NCBI GenBank assembly: GCA_004009845.1
Contig: RMBW01000003.1
Location: 62,001-126,000, forward strand
Direction: 5' to 3'
From: Davidsoniella eucalypti
Taxonomy: Eukaryota; Ascomycota; Sordariomycetes; Microascales; Ceratocystidaceae
DNA length: 64,000 nucleotides
The stretch's first letter is position 1. Every line of letters starts with the position of its first letter. The translations under genes and the position numbers were made by a program. The notes under the pieces are model-generated. The model was not told the origin of the DNA, ran no database searches, and worked only from the letters and a program-made list of their open reading frames with translations. This document shows, in pieces, positions 47,866 to 60,322 of the stretch.

Positions 47866-50800
47866 GCATGTCTACCATGCTTGCGTTGATGGGCTTGCGA
47901 GCTATTATTTCCTTTTCTTTTCTCATGATGCAGTGTTTTTTCAAATACCCAAAATCGTTTCTTACGGAGCATTGGGTTTGGCTAAAGCGGGTAAGCGTTC
48001 TTTAGGTGGTTTTCGTTTTGTTTTTTTCCTTCTTTTTTCCTCCATGTACTTCGCTCTGGGTATTATCTCTGTTTGGGTGTTTTCTTTGTTTCTTTTTGTT
48101 TTCATCTTTTCTTGGCGATGGTGTTCAGGCGTCTTTGAAATTACGGCACACCAATCAACCTGGTTTAACGTTTCTTTTAACAAGTCCTTGTTATCACCAA
48201 ATCTCAACACTTTCTCCTTACAATCTTTCTTCGCGCGGCCGCGAACCAGGGCTCAGCAGTTACCATGTTGCGAACATCTTCCCTTTTTTTTCTCTTTCCA
48301 TCTCATAAGTGTTCAGTTTTCACTGAGCCTGCTCAATTCTCTCCCGTTCTAGTTATCTTTAGACTAGACAAGTTCTTGGTAAAACTTTATTTCCCGGTCT
48401 AGTGATTGTTTGTGTTTGGGTATTTTGAGTTATTGCATTGACGATGTTTATGTCTTTTTTTTTCTTCTCGATATCTTGGGATATATCTTTTAATAGGGGT
48501 CCTTGTTTGGGCAGCAAATTCTGGTATCGGTTGTGTTCTTTTGCTCCATTTTGATATGTACAGGAATGATGAATCTTTACTTACTACAACATACTCTCCA
48601 CTATCGTGAATTTGCCATGACCTTGACGCGTTAGATTGTTGGTTCTCTCGACTACATTCATCGGATTTTGCAGATTGTCTACACTGCTCTAGCAAAACGA
48701 TGCCCAACGCGTCTTGTTTCGAACTTTTGAAAATGTAATGTCCAGGGTCGGCGCTCATCGACGCGAATTTGACTATATCAAAGAAACGATGACTATAATA
48801 GAGATTGAATATTGAAAAAAGAAAAAAAAAAACAAGAGGAGCCTCACGAACCCCGAAAAATTCATGAAGGCGATGGAATGAACATGTTGGGCTTCAATAA
48901 GGATTCTCTCTTTAGTTTCTTTGAGGATCCTACCGGGCTTTTTCTTCTGCTCTTAGTCTAGAAAAAAAAGTACGATGAAGCAAGCAGCTCGAGTTAGGCT
49001 ATCTGCGCAGATGGATATAGATGCAGGAACAATAGAATCAAGGGGGGCCAAATGAAGTAGAAGAAACAGAAGCACATAATCAACAACCAAGGTAAACTGT
49101 TGTTCAACGTCATCAGCAAGTTCCATCTAGTCGGCTACGAACGGGCAATGCACAACTAAACGTATATCACGTATGTAACTTGTATTGCTGCTACAGAAGG
49201 TGCATATACACGTCAAGGTGGCAGTGGGTCAGGCTCGTCTGCATGTCGTTTGGCCGTGTTTTTTATCTAAATTCATGCGTTTATGTGTTGTTTTAGTGCC
49301 AACAAGACCAGGATAGACAACAAAAGAATAGAAACGGAATCAGCGATGCCACTCTGTCGCGTCTGTACCTGATTCGTCCGCGTGATTCTTGATCAAAGAA
49401 GATTGTGTGGTATGTACAGTTCATTCCCAGACTCTATAAGACACGCAGTACGATATGATCATATAGATTTGTTTTATAATATAGTAATCAAGTAAATCCT
49501 GTAACGAAGAGCCAAATGTTAAAATGTTTCAACTATCATGAACGCCCATGGTGACCATGGTTATCAAGGCCCAACGCCTTAATATGGGTCGATATTGATG
49601 CACATAGGTAGTCCCGATATGGAAATATAGATCTCGAAGAAGGGTCCCATGGCTATACTTAAGAGTTCCAGCAGAAAGACCCAAGACGTAAGTGAGCTAT
49701 CTATCTACTCAAAGGAAGAAAGTAAGCAATCCAAAGACCCAAGAACCAATATCTCGGTGTATAGCTCAACTTACACCGAATCGAGTAGCGAGTTATAGTG
49801 GGTCCGTCTACTTTAGGCAAAGAATGGGTGGATAAACGTTTACCGATACCGATAAAGTAAAGCCGCAACTACCAGACTCTACTTGCAGGGATCCTAGCTC
49901 GGGATTTTCGACGGCTTTCTATTCAACTATTATTAGCTAAGCTACGGAGACGAAAGCGGAGACGTACAGTTGCTTCCGGAAGTTGCGCTCTAACGGGCGC
50001 GAATACCGCCCGATTATTTATCCTAGACATGTAACCCCCTATTTCCTCGATACATCGATATATGAAACTATGTGTTTTCTTCAGTCTACACGAGAGACAC
50101 TTCACTTGATTTAAAAAAAAAAAAAAACACAACAAACAAAGTCTCGGGACCTTTGTAGTCTCGTAAAGGCTGAGAACGTAGCAAAACCACGACTTGACTG
50201 CCAATATTCATCGGAGCAGAGACTATGATCTGATATCATGGCTATAGTCACTGTCTTGCAAGAATGCGGCTGGGTTGGATTTGCAATAAGACCAAAATCA
50301 GGTCGTCTAGAACAAACAGTAAGGTCACAGTTCGACAGAGAGACGCTTTTTGTCTTGACATTCATACATAAAGAAAAGAAGTCTACCTCGTGTACTAGAA
50401 TAATTGTGCTTTGAAACAGTACCAATGAAATCTTGTATACTGTGTGGCTATAGATATCAAACTAAATATACCGGGCAACTAGTAAATGTAGTACTATGTG
50501 ATGTCTCCGAAGGCCGGCTACACGATTGTATGTATAGATTCGTTATCTTCTTATACACTAGCCAATAGGAGACTACCCATCACAGTGCCTACTACAATAC
50601 ACATGCATATCCGTTTGATTATTAAAGGGATATCAAATTAGATTACTCCGTGCAGAAAAAAAAAAGCAGCCATTTGAGCGGCTGAGCATCTTCACCCTAC
50701 GCCCAGGCGCTGACTTGTGCTTAGTCACAACGCCCCCTTCTTTAAGCTTTCCGGGTTAGTTTTCTTTTTTACATACATATGTACTAGTGCCTTTTTGTTT

Positions 50801-52045
50801 TCTCTTCCTTTCTTCATTAGCTTTTTCAGCCACAATATATTGGCTTTTGTGTGTTACGGCTGACACAAAAACAAAAGCCAACAAGCGAGAACTCGCCCAA
50901 AAAAAACAGCCGAGGTCGGTCGTATTATGAGGGCTGATAACGGCTTGATTCAAAATATTACACCAGGTGCGTCTGTGCATGGCGTTGTTCCACAGGGAGC
51001 CTAGAGAAAGATACAGCACGGCTCGTAGATTAATAGCTTATAACTACATAGATTCTCCAAACAGCTTCGTATTGAAGAATTATATGGCCAGCGAACTCAA
51101 TGCGTTCCCTGACAATATGACGACAAAGACAAGGGAACTCAAATGGTTTCTATGGGATAAGGGCTGTCTAGAGGCCATGCAGAAAGAGATAGAACCGAAG
51201 AACCGAATAAGATACTCCTTGAGGGGAATGTGGCCGTGTTCACTTGGAGACTAGGGATATCAGAAGGATACAAACGCTAACCGATCGTTTGCTGGTCTGT
51301 AATTGTATACATTATCACACAATGCTTGCAAAAAAAAAACATACAGCCGCTGATCTCTTTGCATGCCTACATAGCTATACAGATACGTGATATCTAGCTG
51401 TCGGTTTGGTCTTGGTACGCACACGTTGTAGCAATAACCATCACAGTCCAAACACTAGTAAATACGAAGCAGGTTGGGCGTGGCGGTATATGAAATCAGC
51501 AAGGAAAAAGGCGCCAGAATTCAGGAGGAGCCATTTGAAGGGATACAACAAGACTTGCGGAATGTGAGACTAACCAAAAGGCTACGTCCTTCTTTCTTCG
51601 GTGCTATTTCTTTTGTGTCTTCTCTTGCTCGCTATAGATTCTCGCTTACATGTGTACAGTACAGTTAGTGTGGCTTGAACTTGCTTGTCCGTTCTCAGAA
51701 ACGTTCAAGGTGGGTTGAACATAAGAACACAGAGCGAGTACTTAAGAAGCCAAAGGTTCCTACATTCTTTTTTTTGTTCCTCGTTCCAAGCCCAGAGTCT
51801 CTTGTGTCTTGCTTGTCATCTCTCAGCTCGCCTTTTTTCCTTCTTTCGAATTGTCGAGGGTTTTCCATTTCTTTTCTCGACTCTGCACTTTCTTTAAAGC
51901 CCTACCGAGTCTCTCTATTCCATCATATCTGATCATCAGCTCAAAGTTATCGTTGCTAACTTGCATCGTTGATTTCGTTTCATATCTCACTCCATCCTTG
52001 CTTCAACATCTTGAAACATAACTTTGGACGATCCACACGTCCATC
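47866..52045. other. H1 3' UTR and intergenic region
   Basis: T-rich 3' UTR follows the histone stop, then AT-rich spacer without a recognisable gene. An antisense frame at 48758-48399 (119 codons) and a frame at 50967-51254 have no family features. A-runs occur near 50112. From about 51760 the strand is strongly T/C-rich and is the leader of the small secreted protein. Confidence 0.5.
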
Positions 52046-52363
52046 ATGCATCCTTCCGTCGTCCTCTCTACTGCCGTGTTGGCCGCCTCCGTCATCGCCG
52101 GCACTACTTCCGCAGAGCCTACGACCACTTTGACGAGAACTACGACACATACTGTGACCATCACCCTTACCTCCGGATCTCACACCACTCTCACGACCAC
52201 GACATCGACCAAGGCTGCTTCCACTACCGGTAGCTCCGGCTCTGATGACGATTCATACAGCAACTACGGCTCGTACGGCGACTATCCTGATCTGGGAAGC
52301 TACGGCACTTACACTTCCTACGTGAAGCGCTGGATGGGCAACATACGCAACATGCTCAACTAA
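52046..52363 (+). CDS. Small secreted Thr-rich protein
   Basis: An intact 105-residue frame with an N-terminal signal peptide (about 1-23: MHPSVVLSTAVLAASVIAG then TTSA). Next is a Thr/Ser-rich segment (about 25-68) likely to be heavily O-mannosylated, then an Asp/Ser/Tyr/Gly stretch (DDDSYSNYGSYGDYPDLGSYG, about 69-91), ending VKRWMGNIRNMLN. There are no cysteines and no C-terminal hydrophobic anchor, so it is probably released or loosely wall-bound. A Lys-Arg pair near residue 95 (VKRW) could be a Kex2-type processing site, leaving a C-terminal peptide of about ten residues. Function unknown. The long C/T-rich leader before it suggests strong expression. Confidence 0.72.
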   Translation: MHPSVVLSTAVLAASVIAGTTSAEPTTTLTRTTTHTVTITLTSGSHTTLTTTTSTKAASTTGSSGSDDDSYSNYGSYGDYPDLGSYGTYTSYVKRWMGNIRNMLN

Positions 52364-53221
52364 GAAATGGGACATATTCCTTATCTTTGCCGCAAGAGAC
52401 ACAAGGAGACGTCCGCTGGTAGAGACTTAGGGGGTTTTGCTTACTAGAAGTCTAAGCAGCGTTTTATTCTCGGTATCGACTAGGTTCTTGGATGAAATTA
52501 CGGTTCTTTTCCTATCAGTGGTGGGGGCACGGTATAGAATTCTACCACCAACGGTATGGCAGGTGGGCGTGAAAATATGAAGCCCAACTATCGCCTACGA
52601 TTTATTTTTGTTCCTTTCTATTATTCTTCAATTCTTATTCTTTGGTTGAATCTTTCAACTATGACTTTTTAAATACATAGCCATCTTCACAGTGTATCCA
52701 GATGCCGTACGGTATGCTCAGGAGTATCATGTATTTGCATGTCCCTGTATCTTGTAGTGCTGATATATTAGTACATATGTACAATGCCAGCCACAATGTC
52801 GAAATAGCCTCTCTACCTGCCACAAAACTACGAGTCCTCGGTTGAACCACCAGATCAGTGCTGGCTGTCTAGTGAGTTTCTATTACTAAATCCATTGCTA
52901 TAGATACCAAGCAGCTACAAGAACGTTTTCATTTCTACAAATAGCAATATCAGTCTCCTTTATGCCAAAATCGAAGCAAAGGCGAGAAAACTCCGCTGAT
53001 TGCACATCTTGTGATGTTAAGAGCCTCGGGTCGATCACCAGGCAAAATATTCCCGGCGTGTCACCAGCTGGGAAACGTAAGTGCTGATATTTAGTCGGAA
53101 TGTAGCCTATCTCTGCTCCTCGATGTCGCTAATACTGATATCTCAAACTAGCACATTGTTGAACCCATAGCTCACGCATGAATTGCGTCTTTTCTTGTTC
53201 CCCTTTCCACGCCCTGGGTAT
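52364..53221. other. Intergenic region, tail-to-tail
   Basis: Between the small secreted protein and the minus-strand permease. T-rich 3' UTR-like sequence, no credible frame, no repeats noted. Confidence 0.6.
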
Positions 53222-55020
53222 TTAAAGGCTTCTCCATACCTTCTTCCACAACGGCACATTCCCGCCCTCGATTTGCTCTCGTGCAATCTCCTCGACTTCA
53301 TCGAGATCCTTTCTGCGTCCTGTTACCAAATCTATGTCTTGAAGCCTGCGGACCTCAGTCTTCATATAAAGCTTAGATACTAGGTAGATGATCGGGAATA
53401 GGATAAGCAGGATGTATGCATCGACAAAATCTCCGGCACTGAATGGTGACAAAGTCGTCCAGCCCTGCACAAAGGCGAGGAATATATTGGCACCTACACC
53501 AAAGTATGCAATGCCTGGAAACCATTTGGCGCGGAATGGAAGCTCTGCGGGAGAATGTCCTTGGACGGCCCAAGCAGCGCGGAATCTCAAGTGCGTATAT
53601 GAGATACTAGCCCATACCAGAAATGTCGAAACACCGGACAAGTTAACAATATAGCTGTACGCACTTGCAGCGCCAGTGCTGATGTTCATCATGCTGATAG
53701 CACCACATGCGTTGGCAAAAACTATGGCATGGATTGGGACTCCCTTCTTAGTGGTCTTGCCGAGGATTTTTGGTGCTTTTCCTTCCTGGGCCATAAACAG
53801 CAGCGTACGGCTAGCAATGAAGATGGAACTATTGACAGCTGACAAGCAAGTGACAAAAATGAAGGCATTGATCAGATGCACGCCGCCTTCCCATCCAGCA
53901 TTCTGTAGGGCAATGGTCATGGGGCTCTTGAGGGCACGAGACGAGCCGTTGATGAGTCCTTCGGCGTTCCATGGGCAGGTCAGGCCAAAGAACAGAGCTG
54001 AACCGAGATATACAAAAATGATACGCCAAAAGACCTGCCGGATAGCCATGGGCACAGCACGGCCCGGGTTCTTTGTTTCGGTGGCGGCAACAGCAACTGA
54101 TTCGCAGCCAGCATAGAATGTAGAGCAAAAGACAAAGACTCGCGCTACGCCACGGAAGCCGTCGCTGAAGGCGCCAGGGTCATGCCAGTATTTAAAGCCA
54201 AAGGCTGGGTTTCCTTTGACGCCACCCGAGACATAGCTTCGATATGTCAGCATAGAAAACAGTGACAAGGACAGAGACGCTGCTTACATGATAGAGAACA
54301 AAAAGTAGGCAACAAGACCGAAGAGCTTGAACAAAGCTAGCCAGAACTCGGCTTCGCCAAAGGTTTCCACCCCCAGCAGCTGGAATCCTAGAAATGCGAA
54401 CTGGTGGTGCCAACTTGTTAGCACTAGCCTATGTCTTGGTTCGGTTTTTTACTCGTGATAGGTTCGTGCAGCTTACCCAGAATATCAAAAAGTAGCCCCA
54501 GAGCGGGATCTTGTCGCTCCAAAACGAAAAGATGCTGCTGACCGTGTTATACTCGTTGGCGAGCACAGCAACCCAGACAATGAAATAATTCCAGCCCACA
54601 GCCACTCCAAAAGCACGATCGACAAATCTATCGGCCAGACTCGTGAAAGCGCCGCCACTAGGATACAGCGTCGTGAGCTCTCCCAGGCTCTGCATGATAC
54701 TATGCCATCAAAGGTTAATGTCTGTCTGCTTGTTTGACGAGAAGCGGATGTACCAACCTAAACGCAATGATCCCGATCAAGCCAAAGCCAATGATCAGAG
54801 CCGCCGGGCCGCCCTCGGCTAATGCGCCGCCGGCGCCGACAAGTAGGCCAGGGCCGATGATGCCCGCTAGTGCCATCATGCTCAGGTGGCGGGTCTTGAG
54901 GCCGCGCTTGACGCCGCTGTTTGGATCGATAGCCGCATAGTCATTGTCGCCTCGTTCAGTGGCAGGCTCGCCGGTCTGCGTTGCGACAAGCACCTTGTTA
55001 TCGGCGTCGTCTCCGTGCAT
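53222..55020 (-). CDS. Amino-acid permease (APC superfamily, YAT type)
   Basis: Four exons on the minus strand, 55020-54758, 54699-54477, 54400-54288 and 54236-53222, encode 537 residues. Introns of 58, 76 and 51 bp restore an unbroken family sequence. The cytosolic N-terminus leads into GVKRGLKTRHLSMMALAG, then IIGPGLLVGAGGALAEGGPAA, the glycine-rich TM1 of the family. AFSIMQSLGELTTLYPSGGAFT, FGVAVGWNYFIVW, FQLLGVETFGEAEFWLA and FKYWHDPGAF are further YAT signatures. The expected 12 membrane segments are present, and the C-terminus is charged (EEVEEIAREQIEGGNVPLWKK). These plasma-membrane proteins import amino acids with protons; substrate range is not readable here, general or proline-type import being most likely. 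The start was placed at the ATG giving MHGDDADN; Lys residues in the first 60 positions are candidate ubiquitination sites (inference). Confidence 0.92.
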
Positions 55021-55920
55021 GGTTCGGTTGTTTTGCGCGTCAGACAACAAGACAGCGGCAGTCGGGAGGTCTCCGGCCTGATATTGGCTTGTAGCAATGT
55101 GGAGGAAGGGAGTCGCAAAAAAAATTACACAGGAGAAAATAATCTAGCCGGACCCGTCCAAGGGCCAAAGCATATAAAGTCCTGGCCATTTAGCGTGCCA
55201 CTGTTGGTACTAGTCAGTCTGTGTTCCTTGTCCGGAATAGGCGTTCCTCCCGCCATCTTACATGACTGTCACGCCTTCACTGGATTTGCGGTCATGTTGC
55301 ATAGTATCATATTTCTATACTCACCTACATATATATAGTTCGCTCACCCGCCCTCTTTGATCTAGAACGAATCCCTCAGCCCACATCCCAGCACCCAGTA
55401 TGCCGGGATCCTTGGTTTTGCTTAGTTGGCTGTCGCTCCAGTCCCGTTGGTGAACAGTTCGTTATCGTGCGCTTTTATTTGTATGTAGATGTCATATCTT
55501 TACCATTAGAACTACGTGTCGACGTTTTGGCCTGGGATGGCGTCATTTCCATCGTTGAGTTTTCTCAATGTAACGCTAGAGATGCCAAGTGCAAGTATCT
55601 TCCACGATTTACTTCTCTTAGCATTCTCGGAGAAAGAGCAGCACGTCTTGTATCGCCCAATCATGTCATATATGTAGCTTTCACGCAATGGAGGATTGCA
55701 ATGTTTCTAATACATACCTGATAGTCATATTTACTTATCTAACCCTTTTACATCTTCATGTGGATCACGTGGTTCCGACCCTAGTGGATCGACAGACGTC
55801 GATAAACCCTAATGTTTCTCAAAGATCGCCTCAGGTCCGAACTAAAAAAAGAAAAACACAGAAAACAAAACATTTTGGCATGGGGGAAGCAGTGGAGAAG
55901 ACAAGCAGCGCTGGCCTGGT

Positions 55921-56170
55921 TAAACTTGTTTCTTTGCTGTCCACCTAGCGGGTTGGTAGAGACACAAAGGAAAAGACCAGAGTGCCCAGGGTGCGAGGAA
56001 GGTGCTTAAGGAGACAACTATCACGAGGGAGGCGTCGGGGGATCGGGAGGGGTCAAGCAACATTGAGCTAAACTTCTTCACGGCCGTCCCCCTGGCAGGT
56101 TGTTGGAAAACACAGAGAAAACCCAAAGTGTACTCATTGTGAGGGAGCGGCTCGAGGAGGAGCTATCACA
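55921..56170 (+). repeat. Imperfect tandem duplication, 148-bp period
   Basis: The segment starting TAAACTTGTTT at 55921 recurs at 56069 (TAAACTTCTTC), with matching blocks: a CCACCTAG/CCCCCTGG-like part, GGTTGGTAGAGACACA/GGTTGTTGGAAAACACA, GAAAA-C-C-, and AGCTATCA/AACTATCA at the end. Translated in corresponding frames both give a Cys-x-x-Cys core (RPECPGCEEGA and NPKCTHCEGAA). This may be a decayed zinc-knuckle-bearing part of a retroelement. Confidence 0.55.
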
Positions 56171-56394
56171 GGTTTGTGTTGGCATAATCAAATGAAGTGC
56201 AAAGCACAACACGGGAAGAGCCGGAAATGCCGGGCAACTGGAACTTTCAAAGTGTTGCCCTCCGAGTATGAGTGTGAATCTCTGAGATGAGGCTCGGGAG
56301 ACCAGCGATCGCGAAAAGTATAGAGAAAAGGGGGTGGGCGGTCGTTGGTGAGAATGGCCCTCTAGAGGGGAAGAAACGACAGCAACATTGGTGA

Positions 56395-56510
56395 TATGTG
56401 CTGGGCACTCTTAAAACTCTACAACGAAGGGGAATTTTTCGTCTTTGGACAAAGGAGGAGGTACCGTGAACTCAAAGGTATCCTCCTGAGGGTTGTAGTG
56501 ATAGTCATTA
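56395..56510 (+). repeat. Retroelement-like repeat fragment, copy 2
   Basis: Diverged copy of 7303-7410 in the same orientation (ACTCTTAAAA, ACGAAGGGGAA, TTTCGTCTTTGGACAAAGG, GAACTCAAAGG, GAGGGTTGTAG). Together with the tandem duplication just upstream it probably belongs to one decayed element. Confidence 0.45.
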
Positions 56511-58163
56511 TATTTGGCTTGATCGCTGTGATATCAACCCTAATAGATGTATCATGAATGAATGAAATCGCCCTATTCTAGGTACTAACAAGCCAACTCT
56601 AGTCATTTCAACTCTCAATCTCTTCACTAGACCGCCATGATTATGAATGTACTTTATTTGAGATACATTATAATATATAGTTTAAGGACAAAAAAATCCA
56701 ACTCAGGTAGAACTTTCCCATTTAGCAACTACTTTGAAATAGAACGACTGGGATGAATAAGTATGGGTGTTCTTACTCGCATAACCAAGTAGATGTGGAT
56801 TAACAGAATTCTCCAGGGGCCATCGTTGGCATAATCCGCATTCTACACTATTTGACCCCGCTATAGGCCGTCAAATGGCCGTGTCCAGGACAAGGATCTA
56901 TTTACTGTACGTATACTTGCTATATTTGTTTGTAAAAATATGCCACGAATTCCAGGCCTAGAATAAATGCTGTGCCACACATTTTCATTTCGATCTTTTG
57001 TTTGGCTTGAGCTAAATCACTTACTTAAGTGCGTATGTATATGTATGTACATAGTTTGAAAATATTTCACCTCAGACCATCTGACAAACTTATACGTATG
57101 TACAGATACATGTACTTGATTCGTAAAAGACGTATAAGGAAGGAACAGGGTATCCATCCCATCATCCAGGGCAAGTACTGTTATTCTCTGATTATGTGAT
57201 CACGTGGTCGCATAGCGACGTCTCTTGCCTTGTTTGGTTTCCTTGGATGCCTGGTTGATGAACATAAAGCTAAGAACAGTTGGTACATATATCGTTCATT
57301 GTCTATCTTAGATCTCCTTCTGGTATTGCCTCTGGCTTATGCATTTCTCTGTCGCCTTCATCTGTAATCTGCACCAAAGTATTCTTATTTTACTTCAGAC
57401 CGTCCGGCCCAATTTCTGGTGGTACCTAAACAAAGCAAAATCACCCGATCCTCCCGAGACTCCAGAATTTACGTTTTGACTTGCCTCATTGTTTCCCACG
57501 ACAACAACATTGATATCCCAGATAACTCTCTCCCTGTGTGGCAGCTCGTTTGACGTCTCTGCCTGAATTTACCCATCTGGAATCTGATATTTGCTGTCTT
57601 TTCGCTAGCTCTGTCCTTCATATACCCGTTTAGGCGCAACTTTGTACTTGGCCGCCTCGGCATAGACGACGCTTTGCCAAGTTTCAGAATTTGGCCGAAC
57701 TCTATCGATCTCTGTTGCTACATACTTATAGCAAGGACGGCAGCGACGAACAGACCTGGCCGCTTTGTGTTCAGTGGGCTGGTATGGCTAAGCCTTGTCG
57801 CTATCAATCCAGCACCCGTCGCATCTTGCTGTCACCCACTACTTGTTTATGCCGAGCTGTTAATAGAAAGCGCACAGTACAGACTAATTATTCTACTGCT
57901 AGTAGCAACTGATAGCTACCGCTACTATATTCAGCACTAGAACTGCTCATTTACGTACGGAAACGAGCTCTGGTTCGAGGCCTCGATTGATCATCGTCAT
58001 CTATATACTTTGCTCACCTATCCTCATCGTGCAGCTGTGCTGGGGCATTTGTTTAGCACTTTTCGCAATATCAGTGCTTGACCATTTTAAGCTACTCTAT
58101 TTGCAGGCCTATTAGCCGAATCTTACTCGACATCGCCATTGATACGATACAACTGGCGGTATA

Positions 58164-59543
58164 ATGTCCTCGACAGCTCAGTCCACAAACCCGTTTCGCC
58201 GCAAAGGCCCGAATTCAGGCTCAAGCTCTACATCGAATGTCTCTTTGCGCCCAGCCCTAGTTTTGTCTAGTGTCTTCGACCCCGACCCCGACACCACGGC
58301 CTCTGAGGCTTCTGGTATCTCGAGCTCGACCCCACGTTCGAAAGTCGTCAAAAAGGTCCGCGTGCAGTCGCCGCCATCCTCGCCTCGGCTCCTCGAACCA
58401 GCTTCTATCAGCCAGAACACAATAGAGACAGAGTCATCATGCGATCTTGATGATCTGGACGAAGCAGACCCGTTCACCTCTGCAACCGTTGACGATGTGG
58501 AAGAAAGTGACGACGAGCCGGCCCCGCCGATAAAGACCCTATCCCACAACCCTTTCAGCAAAACCCTCAATGATATGGAAGGGACGGAACGAATTACTAG
58601 TATGAAAAACGCTGAGTCACCAAAGGAAATCAAGAGCCCTGTTGCCCGAGCTTCCTTGGATGTTGAAGCCTTCAAGAGATTGCTACTAACCGGGTCTACC
58701 GGTTTGGAGCCAACCACAAATCTCGACCTATCTATTTCGCCACATGGTCCTGGTACACAAGAACAAAAGATTCTATCACCGGCTTTAGTCTCAAGCCCAG
58801 TTATACAGTCACCCAAGAAACCCCCCCCTCCACCAAGCTCTCGACATGGAAGATCAATCAAGAGTATAGATTTGGGTAAGCAATCACCAGTACCTTCTCA
58901 ACCAAACTCACCACCGTCATCATCGGCTGGTGGTCATACACGACCACTTCCAGCTACGCCTCCCCCTCCACGACGGTCACGGGGTGATTCTAGAGTCGTT
59001 AATGATGAGATACCGAGTCTCCCCTCCACAGTAGAGGCCTTAAAACCCCACAAATCCGAGCACTCTACTCGGGCCCCGGCACCGCCGCCACCACGAAGAC
59101 CACATCACAAGCAACCACTGGCATCACCAAGTGATACGGCTTCCACTCCGGCAATACATGAGGAAAAAACATCGAAGGGATCCTCTCCGATATCACCGGT
59201 GGCAGTTCCGAGTGGAGGAAAAGCAAAGCCTCCTCCACCACCAGCTCGCAATTCCTCGGTACGACGGCCACAGAAAATAGCACCTGCTTCATTGCATGGG
59301 AACCCTACTGAACTGGCACGGAAGTCATCCAACTCAAGCAATCGTGGGGCAGCACCACCTCCTCCTCCAACTCCGAGACAACGGGGCAGTAGCAAGGGAA
59401 GTGCCGATGGTAGCACTGTTATGTCCCCCAATTCTGTAGACCCTCATGCGTCTACCGATCCGGAGGTCAATGCTGACATGTTAGCTGAGTTAAGTGCACT
59501 TGAAAAAGAGGTGGAAGAGGCAATGAAGGGCTTGAAGGTGTAG
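58164..59543 (+). CDS. Proline-rich, NPF-motif protein (probably endocytosis/actin-related)
   Basis: A single-exon frame of 459 residues, almost wholly disordered and Ser/Pro-rich. It starts with STNPFRRKGPN and has a second NPF in SHNPFSKTLNDMEG (about 131-144); NPF tripeptides bind EH domains of endocytic adaptors. A conserved-looking helix follows (SLDVEAFKRLLLTG, about 163-176). The second half has many polyproline runs (KKPPPPPSSRHGR, TPPPPRRSRG, RAPAPPPPRRPHHK, KPPPPPARNSSVRRP, APPPPPTPRQRG), ligands for SH3 domains or profilin, and it ends in an acidic coiled-coil-like helix (ADMLAELSALEKEVEEAMKGL). This points to an actin-patch or endocytic scaffold; the name of an orthologue was not recognised. 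The start ATG follows a leader with short upstream frames. The codon pattern is uniform and no introns are needed. Confidence 0.78.
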   Translation: MSSTAQSTNPFRRKGPNSGSSSTSNVSLRPALVLSSVFDPDPDTTASEASGISSSTPRSKVVKKVRVQSPPSSPRLLEPASISQNTIETESSCDLDDLDEADPFTSATVDDVEESDDEPAPPIKTLSHNPFSKTLNDMEGTERITSMKNAESPKEIKSPVARASLDVEAFKRLLLTGSTGLEPTTNLDLSISPHGPGTQEQKILSPALVSSPVIQSPKKPPPPPSSRHGRSIKSIDLGKQSPVPSQPNSPPSSSAGGHTRPLPATPPPPRRSRGDSRVVNDEIPSLPSTVEALKPHKSEHSTRAPAPPPPRRPHHKQPLASPSDTASTPAIHEEKTSKGSSPISPVAVPSGGKAKPPPPPARNSSVRRPQKIAPASLHGNPTELARKSSNSSNRGAAPPPPPTPRQRGSSKGSADGSTVMSPNSVDPHASTDPEVNADMLAELSALEKEVEEAMKGLKV

Positions 59544-60322
59544 GTTCCCGGTACGTTTGCTATATGCCGCTCTTTGATTGATATATTGGTCTGTTATTTG
59601 TTTTATAGCCTGTTCCAGTTTTGTGTTAGCAAACTTGTTCCAATGCTTTACAATGTCACTTTTTGAATTGACTCGATAGCTTGTTATTTGGTTGTTTTTA
59701 TTCCAACGTGCTTACATGGCTTCTACTATGATGTAGCTACACTGTGTAAATAGGTAGGGTCTTGAGTACCATTAGGGTTACACAGAGTAGCACGGTCCAA
59801 TATTATACTCCTTCCAACCTTGGGTGGATCTTGATTTCAAACAACAGCACTACAACTATCGTCAAATACGTATCTATATACTACTACAACTATACTGGTT
59901 GAATAGGCAGAAATATCATGTTGATTCAAAGGATCTCTCTGCTACATTTTCGGGACAACCGTACCGCGTATAGATCGCGACTTCGGGGCATCCTTCTTGG
60001 CGTTTAATACTTTACGAGCCAATTATGCATAGAAATGATGGAGTCAGCCTGCATATGCGAGTCTGGCGAGACTTCTACAGGATACCCCATCAAAGCCATC
60101 AAAGCTCATCGCTTTGGCCTCAAGAGGGGCTATTGGGCAGTGCTTGGTCTTGTCTTGTGTTTATTTGAGATTCGAAACATGTCCTTGTAAGTACAAAGCT
60201 TGAACAGATGTAAGCTTGAATTCTTCGCTTCTCCATTCTTGTTGTTCTTGCAACTCACACAATTTTTAAGATTCCTAGATACTCGCATCTACTTTACACT
60301 TGCTGATACCGCCTAAATCACC
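59544..60322. other. Intergenic region
   Basis: 3' UTR of the proline-rich protein gene and promoter of the STAND NTPase gene. No open frame of note and no repeats recognised. Confidence 0.6.

Larger units (their letters stand above)
55021..58163. other. Intergenic region with a repeat relic
   Basis: Contains the permease promoter, the retroelement-like repeat (55921-56510) and AT-rich spacer. Short frames just upstream of 58164 (57674-57940) lie in the leader of the proline-rich protein gene and are probably not translated as genes of their own. Confidence 0.5.

Noticed and set aside
47292..47972. Long antisense and alternative-frame ORFs over the histone tail
   Set aside because: Produced by the Lys/Pro/Ala codon bias of the H1 tail; the H1 frame explains the sequence.
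48399..48758. 119-codon antisense frame downstream of histone H1
   Set aside because: Has an ATG but no family features; chance is likely at this length in AT-rich spacer.
50967..51254. 95-codon frame in the spacer before the small secreted protein
   Set aside because: No recognisable domain, signal peptide or splice-linked neighbour; first codon is not convincing.
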